Counted from the first letter of the stretch, positions 1 to 9,211 are shown. The stretch is 64,000 nucleotides of DNA from Ardenticatenaceae bacterium (GCA_011525915.1 WYBM01000102.1:1-64000), one strand, 5' to 3'. Notes: generated from the letters alone by a model not told the origin. Numbers and translations: made by a program.

Positions 1-127
1 CGGCCATCCCTTTGAGGGACAGTGCTTTGGTAATGGCTGCCGTCAACGTGGTCTTGCCGTGATCGACGTGGCCAATTGTCCCGATATTGCAGTGTGGTTT
101 CTCGCGCACAAATTTTTCTTTAGCCAT
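1..127 (-). CDS. tuf: Elongation factor Tu, 5' part only
   Basis: Only the first 42 codons are inside the window; the gene runs off the left edge. They begin MAKEKFVREKPHCNIG and continue with GHVDHGKTTLT, the P-loop (G1) of the GTPase domain, as in EF-Tu, which delivers aminoacyl-tRNA to the ribosomal A site. The ATG is preceded by AAGGG at a normal spacing. The gene starts 59 bp downstream of fusA with no obvious terminator between, the classical last place in the str operon, so it is probably co-transcribed with rpsL, rpsG and fusA. Identity is secure; completeness cannot be judged. Confidence 0.95.
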   Translation of the reverse strand, partial: MAKEKFVREKPHCNIGTIGHVDHGKTTLTAAITKALSLKGMA

Positions 128-186
128 AATATCCCTTACCTCTCCAACTATTTTCTATTATCAATTCTATGATCCCCCAGGGTTAG

Positions 187-2265
187 TTAGCGGCCGCCTT
201 TCATGACTGCTTGGGCAATCGCTTCGCTTACCGGGGCATAATGTTCAAATTCCATCGTAAACGTGCCACGACCTTGTGTCATTGAACGCAAAGACGTAGC
301 ATAACCAAACATCTCTGCTAAAGGCACACGGGCCTTGATAGCCTGCAAGCCTTCGGCTCGCACTTCCATACCATCAATCATGCCACGACGTGAAGAGAGG
401 TTACCAATCACATCGCCCGTGTATTCTTCTGGCGTAACGACCTCAACTTTCATGATAGGCTCCAGCAAGATTGGTTTACCTTGCTGCACGCCTTCTTTCA
501 GGGCCATAGAGCCAGCGATCTTAAAGGCCATTTCAGAGGAGTCTACCTCATGGAAAGAGCCATCATAGAGGGTGGCCTTCAGGTCTACAATAGGGTAGCC
601 AGCCAATACACCACTTTCCAGAGCCTCTCTGATACCGGCTTCAACCGGTCTGACAAACTCTTTGGGAATGGTGCCCCCAACAAGGGCATTTTCAAAGACA
701 AAACCTGAACCAGGATCCAGCGGTTCCAGCCGGATGATGACATGCCCATACTGCCCACGACCACCAGACTGACGCACAAAACGGCCCTCTACCTTTTCTA
801 CGGATCGGGTGATCGTCTCGCGGTAAGCGACGCGCGGTTGTCCTACATTTGCCGCCACCTTAAATTCACGCAGCAGCCGATCGACTAAAACTTCCAGATG
901 AAGTTCGCCCATCCCATACAAAACCGTCTGGCCGGTCTGATCATCTACCTTTACTTGGAAGGTTGGATCCTCTTCGCTCAGCGAACGAAGAGCCACACCC
1001 ATCTTTTCTTGATCGATATTCGTTTTAGGCTCAATTGCCAGCGAAATAACCGGTTCAGGAAAATCAATAGCCTCCAATATAATGGGTGACTTTGCATCGG
1101 CCAGGGTCTCGCCGGTAAACGTTGTCTTTAAACCCAGGGTGGCGGCAATATCCCCAGAACGCACCTCTTTCAAATCCTCACGATGGTCTGCGTGCATGCG
1201 CAAAATACGGCCGATGCGCTCCTTCTTCCCTTTGGTAGTGTTTTGCACCGTATCACCGCTGGTCAAAACACCAGAATAGACACGGAAATATGCCAGTTTG
1301 CCCACATAAGGGTCCGTTACAATCTTAAACACCAACGCAGACAGCGGCTCATTATCGCTGGCCGTGCGTTCTATCATCTCACCCGTATCCGGATTTTGTC
1401 CACGTATGGGGGGCACATCCAAAGGGGAAGGCAGGTAGTACACCACAGCATCCAAGACGCGCTGTACACCTTTGTTGCGCAGTGATGAACCACATAAAAC
1501 GGGGGTTACCTTATTTGTCACCGTCGCTTTCCGCAAGGCCGCCTTTAGCTCGTCTGTACTGATCTCTTCCCCTTCCAAGTAACGTTCCATCAGCGCATCA
1601 TCCGTTTCAATGATGCGTTCTGTAATGATGTTACGCGCTTTTTCCGCCTCTGCCCGCATCTCTTCGGGAATTGCTACAATCTTGGGTTCCGTACCCAGAT
1701 CATCATCAACCCAGACGGCCGCTTCCATTTTCAGTAGATCAATGATTCCCCGAAAATTAGACTCACTGCCAATGGGTAACTGAATAGCAATAGGATTTGC
1801 ACCAAGTCTTTGCCGGATCATGCTAATGGTACGCACAAAGTCAGCCCCCGTACGATCCATCTTGTTCACAAAACAGATACGCGGCACATTGTACTCGTCT
1901 GCCTGGCGCCACACGGTTTCTGACTGTGGCTCAACCCCAGCCACGGCATCAAAAACAACAACACCACCATCTAAAACCCGCAGGCTGCGTTGAACTTCAG
2001 CCGTAAAGTCAATGTGACCTGGTGTATCAATGATGTTAATTTGATGATCAAGCCAGAAGGTAGTCGTAGCCGCAGACGTGATCGTAATGCCCCGTTCCTG
2101 CTCTTGCACCATATGATCCATGGTGGCAGTGCCGTCATGGACTTCACCCATGCGATGAATACGGCCGGTATAATACAAGATCCGTTCAGTGGTCGTTGTC
2201 TTGCCGGCGTCAATATGGGCAATGATGCCTATGTTTCTGACTCGCTCTAATGTATAACGACTCAT
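187..2265 (-). CDS. fusA: Elongation factor G
   Basis: A translational GTPase that drives translocation of tRNA and mRNA on the ribosome. The 692 residues match the family length. G1 is AHIDAGKT (residues 16-23), followed by DTPGH (G3) and NKMD (G4), then domains II-V with typical EF-G sequence such as GMGELHLEV and RGMIDGMEVR. An in-frame TTG two codons upstream could extend the protein by two residues, but the ATG at 2265 has GAGAG at the right spacing and gives the usual MSRYTLERVRNIG start. It follows rpsG with a gap of 15 bp, so it belongs to the str operon. Nothing looks broken. Confidence 0.97.
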   Translation of the reverse strand: MSRYTLERVRNIGIIAHIDAGKTTTTERILYYTGRIHRMGEVHDGTATMDHMVQEQERGITITSAATTTFWLDHQINIIDTPGHIDFTAEVQRSLRVLDGGVVVFDAVAGVEPQSETVWRQADEYNVPRICFVNKMDRTGADFVRTISMIRQRLGANPIAIQLPIGSESNFRGIIDLLKMEAAVWVDDDLGTEPKIVAIPEEMRAEAEKARNIITERIIETDDALMERYLEGEEISTDELKAALRKATVTNKVTPVLCGSSLRNKGVQRVLDAVVYYLPSPLDVPPIRGQNPDTGEMIERTASDNEPLSALVFKIVTDPYVGKLAYFRVYSGVLTSGDTVQNTTKGKKERIGRILRMHADHREDLKEVRSGDIAATLGLKTTFTGETLADAKSPIILEAIDFPEPVISLAIEPKTNIDQEKMGVALRSLSEEDPTFQVKVDDQTGQTVLYGMGELHLEVLVDRLLREFKVAANVGQPRVAYRETITRSVEKVEGRFVRQSGGRGQYGHVIIRLEPLDPGSGFVFENALVGGTIPKEFVRPVEAGIREALESGVLAGYPIVDLKATLYDGSFHEVDSSEMAFKIAGSMALKEGVQQGKPILLEPIMKVEVVTPEEYTGDVIGNLSSRRGMIDGMEVRAEGLQAIKARVPLAEMFGYATSLRSMTQGRGTFTMEFEHYAPVSEAIAQAVMKGGR

Positions 2266-2280
2266 TACCAATACTCTCTC

Positions 2281-2751
2281 TTAAAAGCGGAAATGGGAAA
2301 AAGCCCGATTGGCTTCAGCCATGCGATGTGTATCATCACGCTTCTTCACGGCCGACCCTTGATTGGTGGCCGCATCCATCAACTCATTGGCCAGCTTTTC
2401 CGCCATCGAACGACCACCACGGGCGCCCGCGGCCGTTAATAACCAGCGCATTGCCAACGAAATCTGCCGCTCTGAATCTACCGGAATCGGCACCTGGTAA
2501 GTAGAGCCACCTACACGACGTGGCTTTACTTCAATTTGTGGCTTAACATTATCCAACGCCTGCTCAAACACATCGAGAGGTTGTCGTTTAGCGCGGGCTT
2601 CAATCAGATCAAAACTGTCATACAAAACCCGCTGTGCCACACTCTTCTTACCGTCTTTCATAAGGCGGTTAATGAACATGGCCACCCGAACATTGTTGTA
2701 TTTTAAATCAGGCTCAACATCCCGTTTCTTTGGACGATACCGTCTTGGCAT
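2281..2751 (-). CDS. rpsG: Ribosomal protein S7
   Basis: A 156-residue primary 16S rRNA-binding protein that nucleates assembly of the 30S head. The sequence starts MPRRYRPKKRDVEPD and contains the conserved GGSTYQVP and a central stretch typical of S7. The open frame extends 39 codons further upstream, but that part overlaps rpsL. The ATG at 2751 is preceded by GGAGA seven bases upstream, so it is taken as the start. It lies 19 bp after rpsL and 15 bp before fusA. In many bacteria S7 represses its own operon by binding the rpsL-rpsG junction; no such structure was established here. Confidence 0.97.
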   Translation of the reverse strand: MPRRYRPKKRDVEPDLKYNNVRVAMFINRLMKDGKKSVAQRVLYDSFDLIEARAKRQPLDVFEQALDNVKPQIEVKPRRVGGSTYQVPIPVDSERQISLAMRWLLTAAGARGGRSMAEKLANELMDAATNQGSAVKKRDDTHRMAEANRAFSHFRF

Positions 2752-2770
2752 AATATATTCTCCGTTTTGC

Positions 2771-3187
2771 TTACTTCGGTGTCTTGGTGCCGTACTTCGA
2801 GCGTCCCTGTTTCCGGTTTTCCACACCGTCGGCGTCCAACGTACCGCGCACAATGTGGTACCGTACACCAGGTAAATCCTTTACACGACCACCACGTACC
2901 AACACCACAGAGTGATCCTGCAAACGATGTCCCTCACCTGGAATATAGGCTGTCACTTCAATTCCATTAGACAGACGCACACGTGCTACTTTACGCAACG
3001 CTGAATTGGGCTTTTTGGGCGTCATGGTCTTGACCTGGGTGCAAACCCCTCGCTTCTGGGGTGCCCCTTTTGCCTGACGTGTACGCCGTTGTTTGTAAGA
3101 ATTAAACGTATATTGCAAGGCCGGTGCAGTACTTTTTTTCGATTTTGCCTTGCGACCCTTGCGTACAAGTTGATTAATTGTAGGCAC
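2771..3187 (-). CDS. rpsL: Ribosomal protein S12
   Basis: A 138-residue decoding-centre protein of the 30S subunit. It begins MPTINQLVRKGRK and has the invariant TPKKPNSALRK and GEGHRLQDHSVVLVRGGR segments; both lysines of PKKPNS, classical streptomycin-resistance positions, are wild type. The start is GTG, chosen because an extended Shine-Dalgarno AAGGAGAAGG lies just upstream. It is the first gene of the rpsL-rpsG-fusA-tuf unit. The 241-bp gap upstream separates it from rpoB and holds a strong hairpin but no rpoC. Confidence 0.97.
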   Translation of the reverse strand: MPTINQLVRKGRKAKSKKSTAPALQYTFNSYKQRRTRQAKGAPQKRGVCTQVKTMTPKKPNSALRKVARVRLSNGIEVTAYIPGEGHRLQDHSVVLVRGGRVKDLPGVRYHIVRGTLDADGVENRKQGRSKYGTKTPK

Positions 3188-3285
3188 GCTAATCCTTCTC
3201 CTTAGTTGCTAAACTTCACTCTTCTAACAATCAAAAATAGATGCCGCGCTGTCTGAGCAGACAACCCGACATCATTATCCGACAA

Positions 3286-3325
3286 ATGGAGGCCATCGTA
3301 GTTATAGTAACTCGATGGCCTCCGC
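3286..3325. other. Long hairpin in the rpoB-rpsL gap
   Basis: An 11-bp perfect stem, GGAGGCCATCG (3288-3298) with CGATGGCCTCC (3313-3323), is extended inward by AGTTA/TAACT around a TAG loop, so about 16 pairs form with a one-base bulge. It lies downstream of rpoB and upstream of rpsL. No run of T follows on either strand, so it is not a standard intrinsic terminator. It could be an RNA processing site or an r-protein control element. Nothing else was recognised in 3188-3428. Confidence 0.6.
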
Positions 3326-3428
3326 ATGTGCTTTGTTATTCAATTAGTAACTACGCAATTAGTTACCTGTTATGGGCAGACATACGAATTTTGATTCTAC
3401 CACAAACAGGTAGCTTGTCAAACAGAAA

Positions 3429-6400
3429 TTACCGGCGGCTGCGCGCCAGGTCCATAAGACCCGTACCAGCGTATTTACGGCCACGTTTGTCATCTTCTTT
3501 ACCAAAGCGAATGACCTCACCTGAATCGGTAACAGCTTCCACAGCCAGCCCTAAACTCTGCAGTTCTTTTACCAACACCCGGAAAGAAGCCGGCACACCT
3601 GGCTCTTCGATAGGCTCATTTTTGACAATGGCTTCATACGTTTTTACACGACCCTGAACATCGTCTGACTTAACAGTGAGCATTTCTTGCAGTGTGTAGG
3701 CGGCACCATAAGCTTCCAGAGCCCACACTTCCATTTCTCCAAAACGCTGGCCACCGAACTGGGCTTTACCGCCCAATGGCTGCTGTGTTACCAGTGAATA
3801 GGGTCCTGTGGAACGGGCATGCGCTTTGTCTTCAACCAGATGGGCCAGTTTAAGCATGTGTAATATGCCAACCGTAACGGGCTGGTCAAATGGCTTGCCG
3901 CTCTGCCCGGCAAAGAGCTTTTCCTTACCTAAAATAGGCAATGGTTCATGGGTTTCGGTCATGATGATGTTTGCCAGTTCTTGAAGTTCAGCCTGGTCTG
4001 TTTTCTTGGGATCAACTTTGACTTTTTCTGACAAGTCATCACCATACTTTTCAAGCATGGCCGCATACCATTCACGCACACAGCACTCAATAGCGGTTTC
4101 ATTGCTGGCCATCCAACTAAGTTTTGGCCGGCTGTCCCAATCAGATGGAAAAATCAGCGCAGCGTCCCAACCACGGCTGGCAAGCCATTCACTGGCCACG
4201 GCAAAACGAGCATAGCGCTCATCTACTTCCAACCGTTCAATATCATAGCCATGCTCGCTCAGCCAACTGGTAATAAAAAGGCGCCGGGCTTCATTTTCAT
4301 CTGTTAAAGACGCCAGATCATACTCAATCTCTTTGAGCCAATCCCAGGCCCACTCTACCGCAATTTGCCAGGCATGTTCAACCAGCCAGGAACGGGCCAA
4401 TTCAGAAGCGATTTCTATCTCATTAGCGCCATCAAACACAGGCGTAATGGCCCTGAAGCCCAGATGAGAAGCCGCCCAACCCAGATGGGTTTCCAGAACT
4501 TGACCAATGTTCATGCGTCCGGGCACCCCCAGCGGGCTAAGGATGATATCAATGGGCGTGCCATCCTCCAGATAAGGCATATCTTCAATGGGTACAACTT
4601 TGGAAATGACGCCCTTGTTGCCATGACGGCCGGCCATTTTGTCACCTACGGCCAATTTACGCCGCTGCGCTACACTTACCCGGACCATCGTCTCTACGCC
4701 AGCCGGCAAATCACGGTCATGCTGACGATCAAAAACGTGAACATCAACCACTTTTCCCCGGGCACCATGCGGCAGCCGCAAGCTGGAATCCTTCACTTCG
4801 CGGGCTTTATCACCAAAGATAGCACGCAGCAGTTTTTCTTCTGGGCTAAGTTCTTTTTCACCTTTGGGGGTGATTTTACCCACAAGAATATCCATTTCAT
4901 TGACATCGGCACCAACACGGATAATCCCTCGTTCATCCAGGTCCTTGAGAGCATCTTCGCTGACGTTGGGGATATCATACGTAATTTCTTCAGGCCCCAA
5001 TTTGGTGTCACGGGCCTCTACTTCATGCTTTTCAATGTGGACGGAGGTGAAGCGGTCTTCACGTACCAGGCGTTCGCTTACCAGAATGGCATCTTCAAAG
5101 TTTCCGCCTTCCCAGGAAAGGAAAGCGACAACCACATCCTGGCCCAGGGCCAGTTCACCATAGGCTGTGGAGGAACTATCGGCCAGGACATCACCCTTTT
5201 TGACGCGCTGGCCCTTGACAACAACCGGCCGCTGGTCAATGCAGGTACTCTGGTTAGAGCGGGTATACTTGCGCAGGTTATACGTGCGTGGGCCATCTTC
5301 GCTAATCAGGACAACTTTATCCCCGGTCACACTTACAACCTCGCCATCTTGATCCGCCAGGATAATTTGTCCCGAGTTAACGGCCGCATGCCTCTCCATA
5401 CCCGTGCTGACAATGGGCACATCTGGCTTGAGCAGGGGTACGGCCTGACGCTGCATGTTGGATCCCATGAGCGCCCGGTTGGCGTCATCGTGGTCCAAGA
5501 AAGGAATGAGGGCCGCAGAAATACCCACAATCTGGCGCGGGGCCACATCAATAAAATCAATACGCTGCACCGATGAGAAGCGGAATTGTTGATTGCGTCG
5601 TGAAGAAACCCGCCGATCGATGAATTGGCCTTTTTCGTCTAAACGTGCATTGGCCTGAGCAATGGTGTAATGGTCTTCTTCATCGGCCGACATGTAGATG
5701 ATTTCGTCAATGATATAAGGTTTGACGGTAACGGTTTCTATGCCTGCCGCCCGAATAGCCTTTAGATGCTCTTCGGTAATCATTTCTTCGGCAGCCGCAA
5801 TGATCTCCCCCGTATCAGGGTCAACAACATCGGTGAATACATCATGGCCCACCAACTCGTCAGAAGCAGCGGCCACCGTATTGCGCACCCGGCGGTACGG
5901 GGTTTCAATAAAGCCATACTTATTCACACGGCCGTAAGCCGCCAACCGCCCAATCAAACCAATGTTCGGCCCTTCTGGGGTTTCAATGGGGCAAATACGG
6001 CCGTAATGGCTGTGATGCACATCACGCACTTCAAAACCGGCCCGTTCTCGCCGCAAACCACCAGGGCCTAATGCCGAGAGCGTGCGCTTGTGGGTCAGTT
6101 CGGCCAGCGGGTTGGCCTGCTCCATAAATTGGCTCAACTGTGAACTGCCAAAGAACTCCCGTACAGATGCCACCACTGGCCGGATATTAATGAGCGACAC
6201 GGGGGTGATCGTTTCGCTGTCACGAATAGACATCCGTTCCTTCACCACCCGTTCCATGCGGCGCAGACCCACCCGCAATTTCGCTTGCAACAATTCACCT
6301 ACCGTCTTCACCCGACGATTACCCAGGTGATCAATGTCATCCGGGCCTTCCAGGCCATTGTTGATCCTGATCAGGTGACGCACCACTTTGACAATATCAT

Positions 6401-7364
6401 GCTGGGTCAGCGTACGATGCTCCAAGGGCACCGCGTCCTGCAAATTTAACCGTTTATTGAGTTTGTAACGACCGACACGCGCCAGATCATAGCGGCGGCT
6501 GTCAAATAACTGTTCAAACAGATATTGTTCCGCGTTTTCCAACGTGGGCGGGTCGCCGGGGCGCATACGCTTATAAAACTCAATGAGCGCCTGCTGCGCC
6601 GTTGATTTTTCTGCATCCCACGGCGGTTCCTGCTCAATACTGCCCTGTATGTAAAGATGCTCACCGTTTGTATCGATGTCTTCAAAAAGCGCCAGAATTT
6701 CTTCGTCGGTGCCACTCTTTAGAACCGGGTTCTCCAGACCATCACTTACGGCCGCTAACGCTCGTAAAAATAATGATACGGGCACCGTGCGCTTGCGGTT
6801 AAACTTGACGGTGATGTAATCGGTCTTCCGCGTTTCAAACTCAATCCACGCGCCGCGATCAGGAATAAGCTTGCCCATGGCCAGCGGGCGCCCTGTCGCC
6901 CGTTCTTCCTGGACTTCGAAGTAAGCGCCAGGGGAACGAATAAGCTGGCTGACCACCACCCGCTCGGTACCGTTGATAATAAACGTACCGGCCGAAGTCA
7001 TCAGCGGAAAGTCACCCATGAAAATATCCTGAACAATGGGCTGGTCCAGGTCAGTGCTGTACAGCAGGGCGTTTACATAGAGGGGGGCAGCGTAACTCAT
7101 GTCACGCTCTACACATTCTTCAACGCTGTATTTAGGTTCCCCAAACCAATATTTAAGGTTAAAACCTTCTGTTTCTTTGTGTTTGCTGGGGAAATAAAGC
7201 TTTAAATCTCCACTAAAGCTTTCGATCGGAGAGATTTCATCAAACAATTCCGCCAGACCTTCTTCTATGAATTGCTGAAACGAATTTAACTGAACATCGA
7301 TCAGTGTAGGCAATTCCAGCGGATCGGTCATCCGGGCATATGATTTGATGGGTAATTTAGACAT
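3429..7364 (-). CDS. rpoB: RNA polymerase beta subunit with a lineage insertion
   Basis: The catalytic beta subunit of RNA polymerase, 1311 residues. The rifampicin-pocket region (FFGSSQLSQFMEQANPL, then THKRTLSALGPGGL) and the C-terminal QPLGGKAQFGGQRFGEME segment are intact. The residue equivalent to E. coli D516 is Glu, while H526 and S531 equivalents are kept. Between FDGA (residue 977) and AGQSGKPFD (about 1156) there are about 180 residues where E. coli has about 32. The extra part, roughly 985-1150, is helical-looking and rich in Trp (11 in about 125 residues). rpoC does not follow; rpsL is the next gene. A consensus promoter and a long leader precede the gene. Confidence 0.97.
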   Translation of the reverse strand: MSKLPIKSYARMTDPLELPTLIDVQLNSFQQFIEEGLAELFDEISPIESFSGDLKLYFPSKHKETEGFNLKYWFGEPKYSVEECVERDMSYAAPLYVNALLYSTDLDQPIVQDIFMGDFPLMTSAGTFIINGTERVVVSQLIRSPGAYFEVQEERATGRPLAMGKLIPDRGAWIEFETRKTDYITVKFNRKRTVPVSLFLRALAAVSDGLENPVLKSGTDEEILALFEDIDTNGEHLYIQGSIEQEPPWDAEKSTAQQALIEFYKRMRPGDPPTLENAEQYLFEQLFDSRRYDLARVGRYKLNKRLNLQDAVPLEHRTLTQHDIVKVVRHLIRINNGLEGPDDIDHLGNRRVKTVGELLQAKLRVGLRRMERVVKERMSIRDSETITPVSLINIRPVVASVREFFGSSQLSQFMEQANPLAELTHKRTLSALGPGGLRRERAGFEVRDVHHSHYGRICPIETPEGPNIGLIGRLAAYGRVNKYGFIETPYRRVRNTVAAASDELVGHDVFTDVVDPDTGEIIAAAEEMITEEHLKAIRAAGIETVTVKPYIIDEIIYMSADEEDHYTIAQANARLDEKGQFIDRRVSSRRNQQFRFSSVQRIDFIDVAPRQIVGISAALIPFLDHDDANRALMGSNMQRQAVPLLKPDVPIVSTGMERHAAVNSGQIILADQDGEVVSVTGDKVVLISEDGPRTYNLRKYTRSNQSTCIDQRPVVVKGQRVKKGDVLADSSSTAYGELALGQDVVVAFLSWEGGNFEDAILVSERLVREDRFTSVHIEKHEVEARDTKLGPEEITYDIPNVSEDALKDLDERGIIRVGADVNEMDILVGKITPKGEKELSPEEKLLRAIFGDKAREVKDSSLRLPHGARGKVVDVHVFDRQHDRDLPAGVETMVRVSVAQRRKLAVGDKMAGRHGNKGVISKVVPIEDMPYLEDGTPIDIILSPLGVPGRMNIGQVLETHLGWAASHLGFRAITPVFDGANEIEIASELARSWLVEHAWQIAVEWAWDWLKEIEYDLASLTDENEARRLFITSWLSEHGYDIERLEVDERYARFAVASEWLASRGWDAALIFPSDWDSRPKLSWMASNETAIECCVREWYAAMLEKYGDDLSEKVKVDPKKTDQAELQELANIIMTETHEPLPILGKEKLFAGQSGKPFDQPVTVGILHMLKLAHLVEDKAHARSTGPYSLVTQQPLGGKAQFGGQRFGEMEVWALEAYGAAYTLQEMLTVKSDDVQGRVKTYEAIVKNEPIEEPGVPASFRVLVKELQSLGLAVEAVTDSGEVIRFGKEDDKRGRKYAGTGLMDLARSRR

Positions 7365-7766
7365 TTAAATATCCCTGCTCCTCTAAAAATATATTGGCGC
7401 GACAGTTAAATACCACATTTCTTGCAAACTAGTACCTGTCATCAGAAGTCCGTCATCCGTTTTCAGCAGACTATTTCCAGAGGTAGGCCAGCACTGAACA
7501 CTGTACACTGACGACTGAAAACTGATACTAGTATGGTGCCGCAATCCTTGTTACTAGTAAGGGTTGGTTTCCCAACTGCCTCGTCCCTACGCTACTGAAT
7601 GGCTGGGCAACTTGGCAAATCGCCCCACCTAATCACAAATAAGGGGTGCAACGCCATACGTTGTCGCACCCCTGTCATCACTTTGCTATAGACCTCTTAA
7701 AGGTTTGGTCTCTTACAACCACACCCTTCCACACTCACGCCCCTTTTAAACTTTGCTAAACAGCGA
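7365..7766 (-). promoter_or_regulatory. Structured 5' leader of rpoB
   Basis: If transcription starts from the promoter at 7773-7801, about 400 nt precede the rpoB start codon. Read on the minus strand the leader contains GTTGG-GAAA-CCAAC (7563-7576), a hairpin with a GNRA loop. It also has a longer hairpin pairing 7642-7653 with 7659-7673, followed by the T-rich TTATTTGTG, which could act as an attenuator. A copy of the TCAGT-type repeat lies at 7428-7533. The word ACTAGTA occurs three times (7428, 7528, 7552). No reading frame of note was seen. An RNA control element is inferred. Confidence 0.45.
7428..7533. repeat. TCAGT-type intergenic repeat, copy 1
   Basis: It starts at ACTAGTACC and ends at GATACTAGTA, so the outer ends are inverted copies. 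The arms are made of CAGT/TCAGA words, and the centre reads ACTATTTCCAGAGGTAGGCC (7480-7499), the core shared with copies near 16640 and 50380. It lies inside the rpoB leader. Confidence 0.75.
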
Positions 7767-7772
7767 ACAAAA

Positions 7773-7801
7773 ATTATATTGACGATTATCTATTTTGTCA
7801 A
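7773..7801 (-). promoter_or_regulatory. Consensus sigma-70-type promoter for rpoB
   Basis: On the minus strand the sequence reads TTGACA (7796-7801), 17 bases, then TATAAT (7773-7778): perfect consensus boxes at the ideal spacing. The -35 box overlaps the last codons of the upstream glycosyltransferase gene. Expected transcription start is near 7766. The boxes are seen directly; activity is inferred. Confidence 0.8.
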
Positions 7802-9034
7802 GCTTTGGTAAAGGGTCGCGATCTCTTCACCAGCACGCTGCCAACTATAGACGGCCGTCGCCCGCTGGCGTAACTGCCGGCCCAGCTGGTGGCGGCGCTG
7901 CGGATCAGACAACAGATCAGCAATGGCTTGGGTGAAGGCGGCTACATCCCCCAGGGGGGCAAAAACGCCCAGATCAGCCAGGTATTCACGATGCACCGGC
8001 GAATCATAGGCTACAATGGGTTGGGCCAGGGCCATATAATTAAGCAATTTGCCGCTCCCTTCGGTAGCAGACATCTTAGGGGCGACGGCCACATCCCCCA
8101 ATGACAAAAAGGCCGGTGCATCACGGTATTCAACTTTACCGGTGAAAGTCACCATATCACTTACATCCAGGTGTTGCGCCATCTGACGATAATGGTCAAC
8201 ATTGGGATACCCCATGATAAGGAAATGGGCGAGTCCGCCGGTATGTTTGAGGTGCGCGGCAGCCTGCAGGAGATGCGGAATGCCCTGGTAATCGGTTAAC
8301 AGACCCAGGTAGGCCACAATCGGCCGGTCTGTGGGCACACCCAACTGCGCTTTAAGGCGTTGTTTCATGTCAGCCGGAAAGTGATCAGGGTTAAAGCGAG
8401 TCGTATCGGCGCAATCAGGCAGCGGATACAAACAGGAAGGAGGAATGTTAAATTGATCTTGCAGCAGATGTGTGGCCTGGCGGGAACTGGTGAGTATGGC
8501 CGCCGGCAATGTGTTGATATACTTTTCCAAGCGGAAGGCCCAGCTATAACCACGGCCGTCTCTATTTAAAAACTTGTGGTCTACCATCTCCGCTGTCAGG
8601 CTGCCCTGGAAATCAAAAACCAGGGGCACACGCAGCAATTTGGCCACCATGCTGCCTATGAGTGCCCCTTCGTGCATATGGCCATGCACAATATCGGGAC
8701 CGTAACGCCATCCTTCTACCAAAGATTGCCCTGCCAGGAGAACATCAAAGGCCAGTTTGTGTCGTGAAGAGCCAACTTCGTAGTCCGTACGCCAGGGCAG
8801 CGGCCGGGTGCGGCGAATATCCAGCCCTGGCATGTCGCTTCCTTTATAATAGGTAACAATGGCCACCTGATGCCCCAAGGCTTGTAAGGCACGGGTTTCC
8901 TCTAAAATGCGAATATGCCCACCATAGTCGCTAAAAAAGGAGGTAGGGGCCACCATGAGGATACGTAACGGCCGGGTAACGGCCGTATCCACAGCTTTAT
9001 AACGCGGGGTAGGGGCTATTTCAGATGGAGTCAT
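7790..9034 (-). CDS. Glycosyltransferase, GT4 family (GT-B fold)
   Basis: A 414-residue cytoplasmic glycosyltransferase that probably moves a sugar from a nucleotide donor to a lipid or polysaccharide acceptor. The N-terminal half begins ILMVAPTSFFSDYGGHIR and has the DIVHGHMHEG segment typical of the acceptor domain. The C-terminal half has IVAYLGLLTDYQGI and the donor-site segment EGSGKLLNYMALAQPIVAY. The length is normal for the family. It stands alone, with a TCAGT-type repeat upstream and the rpoB promoter overlapping its end. The acceptor cannot be told from sequence. Confidence 0.88.
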   Translation of the reverse strand: MTPSEIAPTPRYKAVDTAVTRPLRILMVAPTSFFSDYGGHIRILEETRALQALGHQVAIVTYYKGSDMPGLDIRRTRPLPWRTDYEVGSSRHKLAFDVLLAGQSLVEGWRYGPDIVHGHMHEGALIGSMVAKLLRVPLVFDFQGSLTAEMVDHKFLNRDGRGYSWAFRLEKYINTLPAAILTSSRQATHLLQDQFNIPPSCLYPLPDCADTTRFNPDHFPADMKQRLKAQLGVPTDRPIVAYLGLLTDYQGIPHLLQAAAHLKHTGGLAHFLIMGYPNVDHYRQMAQHLDVSDMVTFTGKVEYRDAPAFLSLGDVAVAPKMSATEGSGKLLNYMALAQPIVAYDSPVHREYLADLGVFAPLGDVAAFTQAIADLLSDPQRRHQLGRQLRQRATAVYSWQRAGEEIATLYQSLTK

Positions 9035-9068
9035 GGGGCAGCTTAAGCGTGACGGTTAGCCTGGTAGC

Positions 9069-9172
9069 AGTGTGCAGTCATCAGTTTTCAGTCATCAGTG
9101 TGCAGTTTTCAGGGCCGGCCCAGCTCTGGAAATGGTCTACTGAACACTGGTTACTGAACACTGGTTACTAAT
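9069..9172. repeat. TCAGT-type intergenic repeat, copy 2
   Basis: CAGTGTGCAGTCATCAGTTTTC-like words form the left arm and CTGAACACTGGTTACTG words the right. The core CAGCTCTGGAAATGGTCTAC is the reverse complement of the core in copies 1 and 4, so this copy is inverted. It fills most of the gap between the glycosyltransferase and the TyrA-like gene. Confidence 0.75.
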
Positions 9173-9211
9173 CTCTAATGACGGGTAGTAGCACCAAGCG
9201 TCACCCTTTCA

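Noticed and set aside
4365..5576. A 403-codon open frame on the plus strand inside rpoB
   Set aside because: It is antisense to a fully conserved rpoB region and shows no protein family features.
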